From assembly GCF_900491745.1 (NCBI RefSeq), contig NZ_UETR01000012.1, positions 1 to 64,000 of the forward strand: 64,000 nt of DNA, in the 5' to 3' direction. The stretch is from Amarolinea aalborgensis. GTDB taxonomy: Bacteria; Chloroflexota; Anaerolineae; SSC4; Amarolineaceae. A model generated the notes under the pieces. That model saw only the letters and a list, made by a program, of their open reading frames with translations. It searched no databases and was not told the DNA's origin. A program made the position numbers and the translations under genes. Positions 10,842 through 19,107 of this stretch are shown here, in pieces. Numbering within the stretch: the stretch's first letter is position 1; each line of letters begins with the position of its first letter.

Positions 10842-12446
10842 TCAGAGCAGCTGTTGCACTTTGAAGGCAACTTGCAGCATCAGCCGCACCTCCGGGTCGT
10901 CCAGGTCATGCCCGATGATGGCCGCGATGCGCTCCATGCGGTACAGGAGGGTGTTGCGGTGCAGAAAGAGGGTTTCGGCGGTGCGGCTGAGGTTGCCGTG
11001 ATGCGCAAAGTAGGCCGCCAGCGTCTCCACCAGGCTGGTCTGCTGGCGCGCGTCGTAGGCCGTCAACGCGCCGAGGGTTTCTTCGTAGAACTTGCGCAGG
11101 ACATCGCCGCCCTGCAGGGGCAGCAGCAAACGAAACAGTCCCATGTCGCCGTAGTAGCTGACGGGGTCAGCGCCGCGAATCCGCTTGCTGAGCTGCAGCG
11201 CCTGTGCGGCCTCGTTGATGGACTGAATCAGGCCCGCGGCCCCGTCGCCGGAACGGCCCACGCCAATGCGCAAGGGCACCGTGGGCAGCTGCGCGACCAG
11301 GCGTTCGTGCAGCGCCGTGGCCAGGCGTCGGCCGCGGCGGGCCGGTTTGCCAGGCCCCATCCCACAGAGGATGAGGATATCGCCGGTTTCCTCATCTGGC
11401 ACCACCAGGTTGGCGACGCGGCGTTGGCGCAGCTCCGCTTCCACCAGCTGCGCGCAGCGGTGCAGCAGCGCCATGGGGATGGGTTGATCCGATCCCAGGC
11501 AGAAAGCGACCTGCCGGCGATCCAGCTCATAGCTCCACTGCAAACCGCGCTGCGCCAGGCTGATCGAGCCTGGCTCCGCGGCGGCCAGCAGGTCGTTTAC
11601 GAACTGGCGCCGCCGGCTCAGCTCACTCGCGCTGATCGTCTGCCGCCGGCCTAATTCCAGCGCGCACGTCAGCGCGCCCCGTTCGGCCACCAGCTTGGAG
11701 ACATCGTCTACATCATCGCCTGACGCAAGCGCGGACAAGGCGCCGTAACGCTGTTGGCTGCTGGTAATGATGACAACCCAGCGGCTGCCGCGCTGGCCCG
11801 GCAGCGGCGCCAGGTAAGGCGCATCGTCAGGGCGCTCGCGCAGCAGGCGGGCCGTCTCTGCGCCCAAATCGGCCAGCAGTCCCTCGTCCGGCCCGCGGCC
11901 GCCCGGCGCGGCCGCGGCCAGGAGGTCTCCCAGCAGGCCGTGCACGGTAATGGCGCAGTTGGCGTGACGCGCCAGGGCCTGCGCCATTTGATCGAGCGAG
12001 GCGCCGCCGACGAGCAGGTTGGTCAGTTCGTTGGTGACTTGACTGGCGAAGCGCTCCAACTGCGCCTGGCGGTTGACGATGACGCGAATAACCTCGCGTT
12101 CGACTTCGGTCAGGCGACACGCGCTGGGCAGCGCAAACAAAGGGGTGTGCAGCTGCGCGGCGACGTTGATCGCTTCTGCATCCACGGCGCCCAAAGCGGC
12201 CAGGCCAGCCACGCGCACGGGCGCCAGGTCTGCAATGACGCGGCTCAGGGAAAGAGAGGTGTCGAGCAGGCTGAGATCGGCGAGGTCAATCAAGACCAGT
12301 TCACCGCCGTTGAGATGCGGAAACGCCGGCGGGCTGGGCCGTAATGAAATTGCCCAGGAGACCGACGCCTGCAAATGCTCCTGGCCCGTGAGTACGCGCG
12401 TGCCTCGCGGCAGAGCCAGGCGCAAAAGGTCGGCTAACGTGGTCAT
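10842..12446 (-). CDS. PucR-family transcriptional regulator
   Basis: This 534-residue protein has the two family landmarks. An N-terminal PucR domain (about residues 1-120, starting MTTLADLLRLALPRGTRVLTG) normally senses a small metabolite. The C-terminal helix-turn-helix (about 465-534, with HHGNLSRTAETLFLHRNTLLYRMERI) is typical of PucR/CdaR regulators. The middle contains a GGDEF-like or CdaR-type fold of unclear role. Family members control purine, amino-acid or sugar-acid catabolism, but the target here is unknown because the downstream side is the unreadable block and the upstream side is tRNA genes. AAGG lies only a few bases before the ATG, so translation may be weak. This gene marks the right edge of the block: its frame is intact. 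Confidence 0.85.
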   Translation of the reverse strand: MTTLADLLRLALPRGTRVLTGQEHLQASVSWAISLRPSPPAFPHLNGGELVLIDLADLSLLDTSLSLSRVIADLAPVRVAGLAALGAVDAEAINVAAQLHTPLFALPSACRLTEVEREVIRVIVNRQAQLERFASQVTNELTNLLVGGASLDQMAQALARHANCAITVHGLLGDLLAAAAPGGRGPDEGLLADLGAETARLLRERPDDAPYLAPLPGQRGSRWVVIITSSQQRYGALSALASGDDVDDVSKLVAERGALTCALELGRRQTISASELSRRRQFVNDLLAAAEPGSISLAQRGLQWSYELDRRQVAFCLGSDQPIPMALLHRCAQLVEAELRQRRVANLVVPDEETGDILILCGMGPGKPARRGRRLATALHERLVAQLPTVPLRIGVGRSGDGAAGLIQSINEAAQALQLSKRIRGADPVSYYGDMGLFRLLLPLQGGDVLRKFYEETLGALTAYDARQQTSLVETLAAYFAHHGNLSRTAETLFLHRNTLLYRMERIAAIIGHDLDDPEVRLMLQVAFKVQQLL

Positions 12447-12509
12447 AAACCTTGCCTATCCCCACAAAGTGAAATTCCTGGCGCGTGGCCAGGAATTCGA
12501 CGCTGAAGG

Positions 12510-12582
12510 TGGTGACGCCCAGACTTGAACTGGGGACCCAGGAATTATGAGCTCCTTGCTCTACCGACTGAGCTACGTCACC
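12510..12582 (-). tRNA. tRNA-Met (CAT), elongator type
   Basis: The minus strand folds into a full cloverleaf. It has a 7-bp acceptor stem (GGTGACG / CGTCACC), D-stem GCTC/GAGC, an anticodon arm AGGAG-CTCATAA-TTCCT with anticodon CAT, and T-arm CCCAG-TTCAAGT-CTGGG. CCA is not fully encoded. Lack of the three G-C pairs in the anticodon stem separates it from the initiator next door. An isoleucine tRNA with modified CAT cannot be fully excluded. Confidence 0.9.
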
Positions 12583-12604
12583 GCAGAATGGAGTTGGTAC
12601 GCAC

Positions 12605-12637
12605 AAGGGAGGAGAGTCGTGTGATCTCTCCTCCCTT
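12605..12637. repeat. 12-bp hairpin between the two Met tRNA genes
   Basis: AAGGGAGGAGAG (12605-12616) and CTCTCCTCCCTT (12626-12637) form a perfect inverted repeat with a 9-base loop. No T-run follows on the minus strand. It may be a processing signal between the two tRNAs, or a weak terminator. Confidence 0.6.
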
Positions 12638-12649
12638 ATGTCCACCAGG

Positions 12650-12721
12650 TAGCGGGGGCAGGATTCGAACCTGCGGCCTTTGGGTTATGAGCCCAACGAG
12701 CTGCCACTGCTCCACCCCGCA
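12650..12721 (-). tRNA. Initiator tRNA-fMet (CAT)
   Basis: The anticodon stem ends in three G-C pairs (GGG-CTCATAA-CCC), the hallmark of initiator tRNA, and positions 1 and 72 do not pair (T and T; most bacteria have C and A). T-arm is GCAGG-TTCGAAT-CCTGC. The D-loop is short (AGTGGCA), about two bases less than the common AGCCTGGTA. CCA is not encoded. Confidence 0.9.
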
Positions 12722-12869
12722 TCGCTTTCAACATGGAGATTGTACCACCGAAAGAGAGCCTGGTCAAATCCTCACGAACCAGTGCGCAAAGATCGGACGC
12801 TTGCGTTCAGGACGGCGATCAGGACGCAGATAAACGCAGGCTGTGCACGCAGATTTAGCTGCGGTTGCT

Positions 12870-13259
12870 CTAGCGCCGGAACAACGTGTCCCACAGGCGC
12901 TGCAGCGCGGAGGGGTTGGCGGTGGGCGCTGGCGTGGGGGTGGCGAGGGATGCGGTGGGTGTGGGCGCGGCCACGGGGGCCACCAGCACGTCACCGGGGC
13001 GCACCAGGCCGAGCGAACCACGCGCCTGCTCTTCCAGGTAAGCCGGGCTTTGCACCGTCTGCAGCTCGGCTTGCAGGCGCTGGGTGCGCGTGGCTTCGGC
13101 CGCCACCGTGGCTTGCCATTGGTGCATCTCGGTTTGCACGGCTTGCAGCTGCCAGCGGCGGCTGACATAGCCGGCGCCAAACGCGCCCAAGAGCACAAGA
13201 AGGATCAACATGACGAGCTGGCGCCGTGTGGCGCGCAACCAGGGGCCTGATCGTTGCAC
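12870..13259 (-). CDS. FtsB/DivIC-like septum-formation protein
   Basis: The protein is a short bitopic protein of about 129 residues. It has a basic N-terminal tail (RSGPWLRATRRQ), one membrane helix (LVMLILLVLLGAFGAGYV), then a coiled coil (QLQAVQTEMHQWQATVAAEATRTQRLQAELQ split into heptads). A family phrase follows, SPAYLEEQARGSLGLVRPGD, matching the ExxAR.xLG.v.pGE pattern of FtsB/DivIC. The tail is Pro/Thr-rich. Family members bridge FtsL and FtsQ in the divisome. I choose the GTG at 13259, because GGGAGGA lies just before it and because a longer reading would run into the tRNA-Leu gene. It is the next gene downstream of that tRNA. Confidence 0.75.
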   Translation of the reverse strand: MQRSGPWLRATRRQLVMLILLVLLGAFGAGYVSRRWQLQAVQTEMHQWQATVAAEATRTQRLQAELQTVQSPAYLEEQARGSLGLVRPGDVLVAPVAAPTPTASLATPTPAPTANPSALQRLWDTLFRR

Positions 13260-13288
13260 CGCATCCTCCCAGGTGAACTGGAAACAGT

Positions 13289-13324
13289 TTGGGGGCTGCG
13301 TGGATGAAACCACACAGCCCCCAA
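13289..13324. repeat. Hairpin between tRNA-Leu and the ftsB-like gene
   Basis: TTGGGGGCTG (13289-13298) pairs with CAGCCCCCAA (13315-13324), with further partial pairing of GTGG/CCAC inside. On the minus strand it lies after tRNA-Leu and before the ribosome-binding site of the next gene. It may end or trim the tRNA transcript; no clear T-run. Confidence 0.55.
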
Positions 13325-13342
13325 CCCTGTTTGTTTGCTGAG

Positions 13343-13426
13343 TGCCGAAGGAGGGACTTGAACCCACACGGGCTAATGCCCACTACGCCCTGAACGTAGC
13401 GCGTCTGCCAATTCCGCCACTTCGGC
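13343..13426 (-). tRNA. tRNA-Leu (CAG)
   Basis: A class II tRNA with long variable arm. The acceptor stem is GCCGAAG / CTTCGGC, the anticodon arm CTACG-TTCAGGG-CGTAG with anticodon CAG, the variable arm TGGGCATTAGCCCG, and the T-arm ends GGTTCAAGTCC. The discriminator base is A, as expected for leucine. CCA is not encoded. Confidence 0.93.
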
Positions 13427-13448
13427 GATCACGGGACGCATGTTACCA

Positions 13449-15119
13449 TCAGGGACGCGATTTGTCAAGCCGGGCAGCCTGACCCGCGCTGACGCGCTGC
13501 GTGACGATGTACCATTCGCTGACGGTGCGGAAACGGTCGGCCGCGCGGTTCAGCTTGCCGATGGTGACGCTGCGCACTTTGTCTTCTACGCCAAAGGTGT
13601 ACACGGGATGATAGAGAAGCAGCGCCGGCGCCTCCTCGGTAAAGACGGCCTGGAACTGCCGGTACAGCTCGATGCGCTGCGCTTGATCGTTGGTGCGGCG
13701 GGCGGCCTCCATCAGTTCATCGGCCTGGCGGTTGCTCCAGCGGGCGTAGTTCTGACCACCTTCGATCTCGGTGGAGTGCCACAAGGGATAGGGGTCGGGA
13801 TCGCCGCTCAGTTCCCACGTCACCAGCGCAGCGTCGAAATTGTGCGTGCCCAGGTAATCGGCCGCCAGGCCGGCGAAGTTGGTGGTCTGTGTTTGCACGC
13901 CGACGCCAATCGCCTGCCACTGCTGCGTGATCAAACGTCCCAGCGCCACCTGGTCGGGCGCATCGGAGGTAAGAAAGATGAAGCGCAGCGGCTTGCCCTC
14001 TTTGTCGCGCAGGCCGTCCGCGTCGCTGTCCACCCAGCCGGCGTCGGTGAGCAGCTTGCGCGCCGCGTCGGGATCGAAGCTGTACTGGCGTACATTGGCG
14101 TCATAGGCCCAGTTGCCGGGCTGAATGGGAGAGTGCGCGATCAAGCCCTGGCCTTGCAGGGCCTCGTCAATCAACTGCTGGCGGTTCAGCCCTTGCAGCA
14201 AGGCCTGGCGCACCGCCTTGTCCTGAAAGAAAGGCACGTTGCTGCTGTTGAGATTGAGATAGATGAGCGCGTACCCCGGCAGGGTGGATGAGAAGAGATT
14301 GAGCCGCGGCTCGGTGAGCGCGGTCTTGATATCGTCTGGGTAGAGATGGGCGATGGCGTTGATTTCACCACGGGCAAAGGCGGACATGACGCGCCGCGAG
14401 TCGGAATAGAAGTGAAACTCGATGCCGCTCAAAAACGGGAGTGGGCCGTCGAAGAACGGATTCGGCTCCAGGCGCACGTGGTCGGCGTCAATCTGGGTGA
14501 GCTGCCAGGGGCCGGTGCCCACGGGCCGCGTGTTCAACTGCGCGCTGGTAAGCTCAGCCACGGGATAGCGCGCCCACAGGTGAGAAGGCAAGATGCCGAT
14601 GGTGGTGTAGTCCAGGAAGGGGGCAAAGGGCTGGCTGAGCGTAAAGCGGATCGCGACGTCGTCTATTTTTTCAACCTTGACCGATTTCCATAACGCCGAA
14701 AGCCAGGGCGCCCATTGGTAATCGTCGCTCTGCATGACGGAGACCGTGAACATGACGTCATCTGCGCTGAAGGGCGCGCCATCGCTCCAACGCACATTGC
14801 TGCGCAAATAGAACGTGTAGGACAGGTTGTCCGCGCTGGCCTCCCAGCGGTCGGCCAGGTCAGGCACAACAACGCCCCGCTCGTCCAACGTGGTGAGGCC
14901 GTTGAACAGCAGGGCGACGAGATCACGATCTATGTCGTTGTAATGGCTGAGCAGCGGGTTGAGATACTGCGGATTGCTGGCAACCCCTTCGCTGTAGACG
15001 CCTCCCCGGGCCGGAATGACTTTGGTGGGAAAGGTGTAAGCGGTGTAGGAGAGCAAGCCTCCGAGAAGCAAAATGCCAAGCACGGCAACCACTGCCTGCC
15101 AGCGAACATATTTACCCAC
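13449..15119 (-). CDS. Peptide/nickel-type ABC transporter substrate-binding protein
   Basis: The 556 residues match family 5 extracellular solute-binding proteins (DppA/OppA type). Visible marks are GVYSEGVASNPQYLNPL near the N terminus, LADRWEASADNLSYTFYLRSNVRWSDGAPFSADDVMFT, and later FDPDAARKLLTDAGWVDSDADG and WSNRQADELMEAARRT. Instead of a lipobox the N terminus has an uncleaved-looking membrane helix (AVVAVLGILLLGGLLSYTAYTF), so it may be membrane-anchored. The usual cargo is oligopeptides, but relatives bind metals, sugars and opines. No permease or ATPase gene adjoins it. It follows secG by only 8 bases, so the two are probably co-transcribed. Confidence 0.85.
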   Translation of the reverse strand: MGKYVRWQAVVAVLGILLLGGLLSYTAYTFPTKVIPARGGVYSEGVASNPQYLNPLLSHYNDIDRDLVALLFNGLTTLDERGVVVPDLADRWEASADNLSYTFYLRSNVRWSDGAPFSADDVMFTVSVMQSDDYQWAPWLSALWKSVKVEKIDDVAIRFTLSQPFAPFLDYTTIGILPSHLWARYPVAELTSAQLNTRPVGTGPWQLTQIDADHVRLEPNPFFDGPLPFLSGIEFHFYSDSRRVMSAFARGEINAIAHLYPDDIKTALTEPRLNLFSSTLPGYALIYLNLNSSNVPFFQDKAVRQALLQGLNRQQLIDEALQGQGLIAHSPIQPGNWAYDANVRQYSFDPDAARKLLTDAGWVDSDADGLRDKEGKPLRFIFLTSDAPDQVALGRLITQQWQAIGVGVQTQTTNFAGLAADYLGTHNFDAALVTWELSGDPDPYPLWHSTEIEGGQNYARWSNRQADELMEAARRTNDQAQRIELYRQFQAVFTEEAPALLLYHPVYTFGVEDKVRSVTIGKLNRAADRFRTVSEWYIVTQRVSAGQAARLDKSRP

Positions 15120-15127
15120 AGGATGCT

Positions 15128-15349
15128 TTAGCGATTCACCAGCACCGAGATGACAGACACGGCAAAGAAGGCAATGGAGACGCCAATCGTGACATTGAAA
15201 AGGGTGCGTTCAATGCCGCGGCGCGTCTTGTAGACGCCGCCATCGCCGCCAAAAACGCCGCTCAAGCCGCTGCCCTTCGCCTGCAGCAGCACGAGCGCCA
15301 TAACCGCAATCGAAAGGATGATCTGAATGATGAATAGATAGGTCTTCAC
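15128..15349 (-). CDS. secG: Protein-export membrane protein SecG
   Basis: 73 residues with two membrane helices (YLFIIQIILSIAVMALVLLQ and TLFNVTIGVSIAFFAVSVISVL) flanking the conserved loop KGSGLSGVFGGDGGVYKTRRGIE. This is the standard SecG layout; the protein assists SecYE in protein export. It is the first gene of a likely two-gene unit with the solute-binding protein, 8 bases downstream. Confidence 0.92.
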   Translation of the reverse strand: MKTYLFIIQIILSIAVMALVLLQAKGSGLSGVFGGDGGVYKTRRGIERTLFNVTIGVSIAFFAVSVISVLVNR

Positions 15350-15450
15350 AGGTAGTAACCTCCAGAATTGCTTAAGAGGCTACGCATCTCCCAAGCGGTT
15401 TGCGATTATACCATTGCCCCTGGATTGCGGCAAATGGGGTGCAACCTGAC

Positions 15451-18400
15451 TTACCTCCGGAATTCCTGAAACGCGCCGGGCCAGCCGCCGTGATCCTCGA
15501 TCACCGCGTCAATCTCCCCCATGACCCGCATCGTCTCGTTGAGCGCGACCACGATGCGCTGGTAGTGTGCGATATCCTCCGCGGACAGCGTGCGCCCCTT
15601 GCGATCCTTGAGCCACTTCTCGCATACCTGGTAGCCGCCGATGTGGAAAGCCCACACCGCCGCAGGCACGCCGCGAAAGCCGGCCGTCTGCGCCTTGTCC
15701 AGCCACACCGCGCCGCCGACATACGTTACCTTTTCGACCGTAGGGGCCGCGGAGCCGGTATAGGTCGTGATGGGATGTCGTAGGGGCGATCCTTTGTGGC
15801 CTTCCCCGCCCCTGTTCCACGACGCCGCGGGATAGTCGTCTTCCAGCAGGTGCAGCGCCACCAGCTCGCCGCCGAGCGCGGCCAGACCGCGGAAGAGCTC
15901 CAGGCTGGCCGTAAGCGGGACGCGCGGGAAGTCAATTTTCAGGAATTCGGCGTAACGGGCGCGGTAAGTGGGAGAGTGGAAGATGGCGTAGATGTAGTGG
16001 AAGATGTCTTCGGGGGTCAGACCGCGAGGCAACCCATATTCGCCTTGACCGACCTTCAAGCAAGCTGCCAATCTTGCCCCAAATGCCCAGGAGAAGCTTG
16101 GACTAGAAAGCACATCCACGGATAGTGCGCGTTGTGCGTGATGACCAGTCGGATACAGCCATAGCGGGGCGAGAGAGGTTCGATCATAGACAGCCACGAT
16201 CTTGTGCGTTGAGATATGTTGTGTTGCAAGAACAGCAAAAGGCTCTTTTGTCTGCCGACACACCAGCAATGCGATGTTCGGATTAAGCATGTGGCCTTGT
16301 ACTTCGAAAACCGGCCTACTCGTGAACCCAACCTTGTAGTAGATGTACCGCCAATCAAAAGGGCGATAGATGCAAACTCGCACAGCCTTCGAGTCGAATT
16401 CTTGCTTTTTGGCAAGAGCCAGTGGATCATAGCTACTCGATGGTCGGAGGTTGTAGGTCTCGCAGAATTCCTCATCAAACTCGCCTGAGAATACCCGTTG
16501 CATACGATTCTCAAGCTGTGACTTATCAAAATCGATACACAAATCGTCCCGATCCGTGTTCAGACCACTGCCAATGACAGAAAATACGTCGCCCAGCGGA
16601 ACCAATGATTCATACTCGCCTCGTAACGTTTCATCCTGAGGAATCAAGAAAAACTGCTCTTCTTGGGGACCGAGTCGGTGCCACTGGAACGAATGTGGAA
16701 CGTTTGTTGCGAGAGCTTCGTATTTACTCTCTCTACTCCCCGAAAACTCCAAGTGCATCACAGATTTAGTTGTTCTGAATCCACGTTTTGCCCAGAGCGA
16801 TATCGTAACACCTTGTTGGATATCAAAGACGTTTTCGTCTGGTCTTCCATCGCGAGTTTTGTCTCCTCGACGACTGTTTCCACGTAGGTCCACAATGTAA
16901 CAATCATCGAATTGAGCCAGCAACGACTCACGCATTTTCCGATGGACCAGTCCATCGAGAAAACTGCTGTTGGTGATCAAACCGAGAATGCCTGCACCAG
17001 CAGAACTAATGATATGTTGTCCGAGCCTGAAGAATTTGAGATAGTCATCATCTAGATTGAGTTTCTTCTCATTAAGACCCCGCTTATAGTCGTCCAGCAA
17101 CTCGAGAATCCACGGAATTCGATTCAGCTGCCCAAAATTGGCGTACGGTGGATTCCCCATCACCACCGTGAACCGCTGCCCGCGCTTGATCGCGTTCACG
17201 GCCTGCGCCTCGTGCGCCAGCGCGGGCGCCACGAACGCGAACTGATCCTGGAAGTCCTGCGCCGGCTCCAGCGCGTTGGTGAGGTAGATGTGCGCACGGC
17301 CGGCAAACTTGAACTGGTAGTCCGGCTGGCCCAGCCGCGTGTTGATCTCCGACAGTTTCAGCCCCAGCTTCATGTGCGCGATCGCGTAGGGCGCCATCAT
17401 CAGCTCATAGCCGAAGAGCCGCGGGAAGAGGTGCTGCGGCGCGTACGCGTTCCAGGCCGCGGCCCGCTGGCGGACGTTCAGCCCCTGCCGCGCCCACTTC
17501 GCCTGCAGCGCCTGGAAGATCACCTCGATCACCTCAACCAGGAAGGTGCCGGTGCCGGTCGCCGGGTCCAGCACGACCACAAAGGGCGCGTGGGGCGATA
17601 CGCCGTCGGGGATCGTTAACCCCTTGTGGCGCGCCTTCATCTCGCCCCAGGTGACGGTCGAGGCCAGGCCGTCCTCCAGGCCGAACTCCGTCTGCAGCAG
17701 TTCATGCACGCTGCGCACGATGTAGGACACGACCGGCTGCGGGGTGTAGAAGACCCCGCGCTGCACCTTGCGCCGGGCGTCGTAGGCTTTCAGGAAATGC
17801 TCATAGAAATGGACGACGGGGTCCTCGCTGCGCGTGCGATTGCCGAAGTCGGCCTTGACCGCGTCGGCTTGGGCGCGGTTGAGCACCTCGACTACGTCCT
17901 GGATGCCCAACTCGTCGAAGTTCAGCGTCTTGGTGTGCCCGGTGGCCTCCAGGAACATCTCCAGCAGTTCGCGCAAGAACGGATTGGTCGGCGGCACCAT
18001 GCGCGGCAGATCGTGCACCGAAATGCCCATGGGCCGCGAGAAGCGCGCGGCCAGCAAGCCATAGGAGATGGTTTGGGCGACGACATCTGCAAAGTCATCC
18101 TCGCTCAGGTCGTGGATCAGGGTCTTGCGGAAATCCGCGTGCAGGCGCCGGATCGGACCCTGCGCGGACTCGCTGTCCAGGATGGCGTTCATGCGCTTGC
18201 GGATGGCGGTCGCCAGCCGCGCCAGCTCCTCCACCAGGTCGCGCGCAGTCTCGATGACCTCCCGATGGCGCAAGGTGAACGCGGCCGCCCACTGGCCGCG
18301 CCAGGCCTGCACGTCGCGAGGATCGTCGGGCCAGCGCAGGTGTTGGCGCAGGGCCTGATCGGCATCCGCCAGGTGCAGCACCGTGTCGCTGTCATCCCAA

Positions 18401-18861
18401 CCGAGCACCTTCAGCACCGGCAGATCGCCGGGGCTTTGCGGATCGGCCCAGAAGTGTGCAAACGCGATTTCACGCTGCGCGCTCGTTTCTTCGCCGAACG
18501 CGGAGATGAAGAGCAGGTCGTTCTGGTCCCAGGCCGCGGAACTTGCGCGGTTGGCGCTGGCGCGCTGCTTCAGCACCAGGTGGCTGAGGATGCGGCGCAG
18601 CACCACCACCGGCATGCGTTTGCGCTCGAACTCCACGAAGAAGATGCCGAACGGCTGGCTGTCCACCATCGGCCGCAGTTGGTGGATCGTCTTGACCGCG
18701 GCGGCGTCCGCGTCCTTCAGCCCCAGTTCCGCAGGCGCGTACTCGAAGGTCAGCTCATCGAAGCCGTACGCCTGCAAAGGCCAGTCCAGCTCCTCCTCCA
18801 GGTAGCGCACCAGGTCAGGGAAGTTCTTGATCGAACGTAGGGTGTCGGCGGGAACGGGCAT
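15451..18861 (-). CDS. Adenine-specific DNA methyltransferase with target-recognition region (type ISP-like)
   Basis: 1136 residues. After an N-terminal helical region (to about 330, including DVVAQTISYGLLAARFS, a phrase common before the methylase core) comes RRKVQRGVFYTPQPVVSYIV. The SAM-binding motif I DPATGTGTFLVEVI is at about 431-444, and the catalytic motif IV MGNPPYA at about 568-574. The C-terminal half ends with the phrase GLTPEDIFHYIYAIFHSPTYRARYAEFLKIDFPRVPL, found at the end of type ISP and Eco57I-like enzymes. It should methylate N6 of adenine in a specific site. No helicase or nuclease domain is in this chain, unlike one-piece type ISP enzymes. Those functions may come from the PLD-helicase encoded upstream. 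From about 17140 to 16040 the base composition drops sharply (see findings). A likely start is the ATG at 18861. The gap to the upstream AlbA-like gene is 246 bases. Confidence 0.85.
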   Translation of the reverse strand: MPVPADTLRSIKNFPDLVRYLEEELDWPLQAYGFDELTFEYAPAELGLKDADAAAVKTIHQLRPMVDSQPFGIFFVEFERKRMPVVVLRRILSHLVLKQRASANRASSAAWDQNDLLFISAFGEETSAQREIAFAHFWADPQSPGDLPVLKVLGWDDSDTVLHLADADQALRQHLRWPDDPRDVQAWRGQWAAAFTLRHREVIETARDLVEELARLATAIRKRMNAILDSESAQGPIRRLHADFRKTLIHDLSEDDFADVVAQTISYGLLAARFSRPMGISVHDLPRMVPPTNPFLRELLEMFLEATGHTKTLNFDELGIQDVVEVLNRAQADAVKADFGNRTRSEDPVVHFYEHFLKAYDARRKVQRGVFYTPQPVVSYIVRSVHELLQTEFGLEDGLASTVTWGEMKARHKGLTIPDGVSPHAPFVVVLDPATGTGTFLVEVIEVIFQALQAKWARQGLNVRQRAAAWNAYAPQHLFPRLFGYELMMAPYAIAHMKLGLKLSEINTRLGQPDYQFKFAGRAHIYLTNALEPAQDFQDQFAFVAPALAHEAQAVNAIKRGQRFTVVMGNPPYANFGQLNRIPWILELLDDYKRGLNEKKLNLDDDYLKFFRLGQHIISSAGAGILGLITNSSFLDGLVHRKMRESLLAQFDDCYIVDLRGNSRRGDKTRDGRPDENVFDIQQGVTISLWAKRGFRTTKSVMHLEFSGSRESKYEALATNVPHSFQWHRLGPQEEQFFLIPQDETLRGEYESLVPLGDVFSVIGSGLNTDRDDLCIDFDKSQLENRMQRVFSGEFDEEFCETYNLRPSSSYDPLALAKKQEFDSKAVRVCIYRPFDWRYIYYKVGFTSRPVFEVQGHMLNPNIALLVCRQTKEPFAVLATQHISTHKIVAVYDRTSLAPLWLYPTGHHAQRALSVDVLSSPSFSWAFGARLAACLKVGQGEYGLPRGLTPEDIFHYIYAIFHSPTYRARYAEFLKIDFPRVPLTASLELFRGLAALGGELVALHLLEDDYPAASWNRGGEGHKGSPLRHPITTYTGSAAPTVEKVTYVGGAVWLDKAQTAGFRGVPAAVWAFHIGGYQVCEKWLKDRKGRTLSAEDIAHYQRIVVALNETMRVMGEIDAVIEDHGGWPGAFQEFRR

Positions 18862-19107
18862 GGGATAGGCTCCTATGGTTATGATGGGTTATGATGCTTT
18901 TCGACTCAAAAGTACCATAACGTAATCGTAATGGTAGTTAAGTACAATAGCACGGTGAGCAATTGTACTTTTGGGCAGAGAACGACAGTTCCGGTCGCAC
19001 TGTGGAGAAGAGCGTCCAGGCTTGCCGTTCGCCATTGGTATTCACCCGGCACAATAGATCATAATTAGACGCGAATTGGACAGAATGAGACGCGAATTGG
19101 ACGCGTA
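18862..19107 (-). promoter_or_regulatory. A+T-rich gap with 14-bp direct repeats upstream of the methylase
   Basis: AGACGCGAATTGGA occurs at 19067-19080 and again at 19088-19101, 21 bases apart (two turns of DNA). The 246-base gap is clearly A+T-richer than its neighbours and precedes the methylase on the minus strand. The spacing suits an operator for a dimeric regulator, but no binding protein is known; low confidence. Confidence 0.35.

Noticed and set aside
17626..18840. 404-codon open frame on the plus strand inside the methylase
   Set aside because: It is antisense to the methylase, which has clear motifs. The open frame is a side effect of high third-position G+C; no domain is readable in it.
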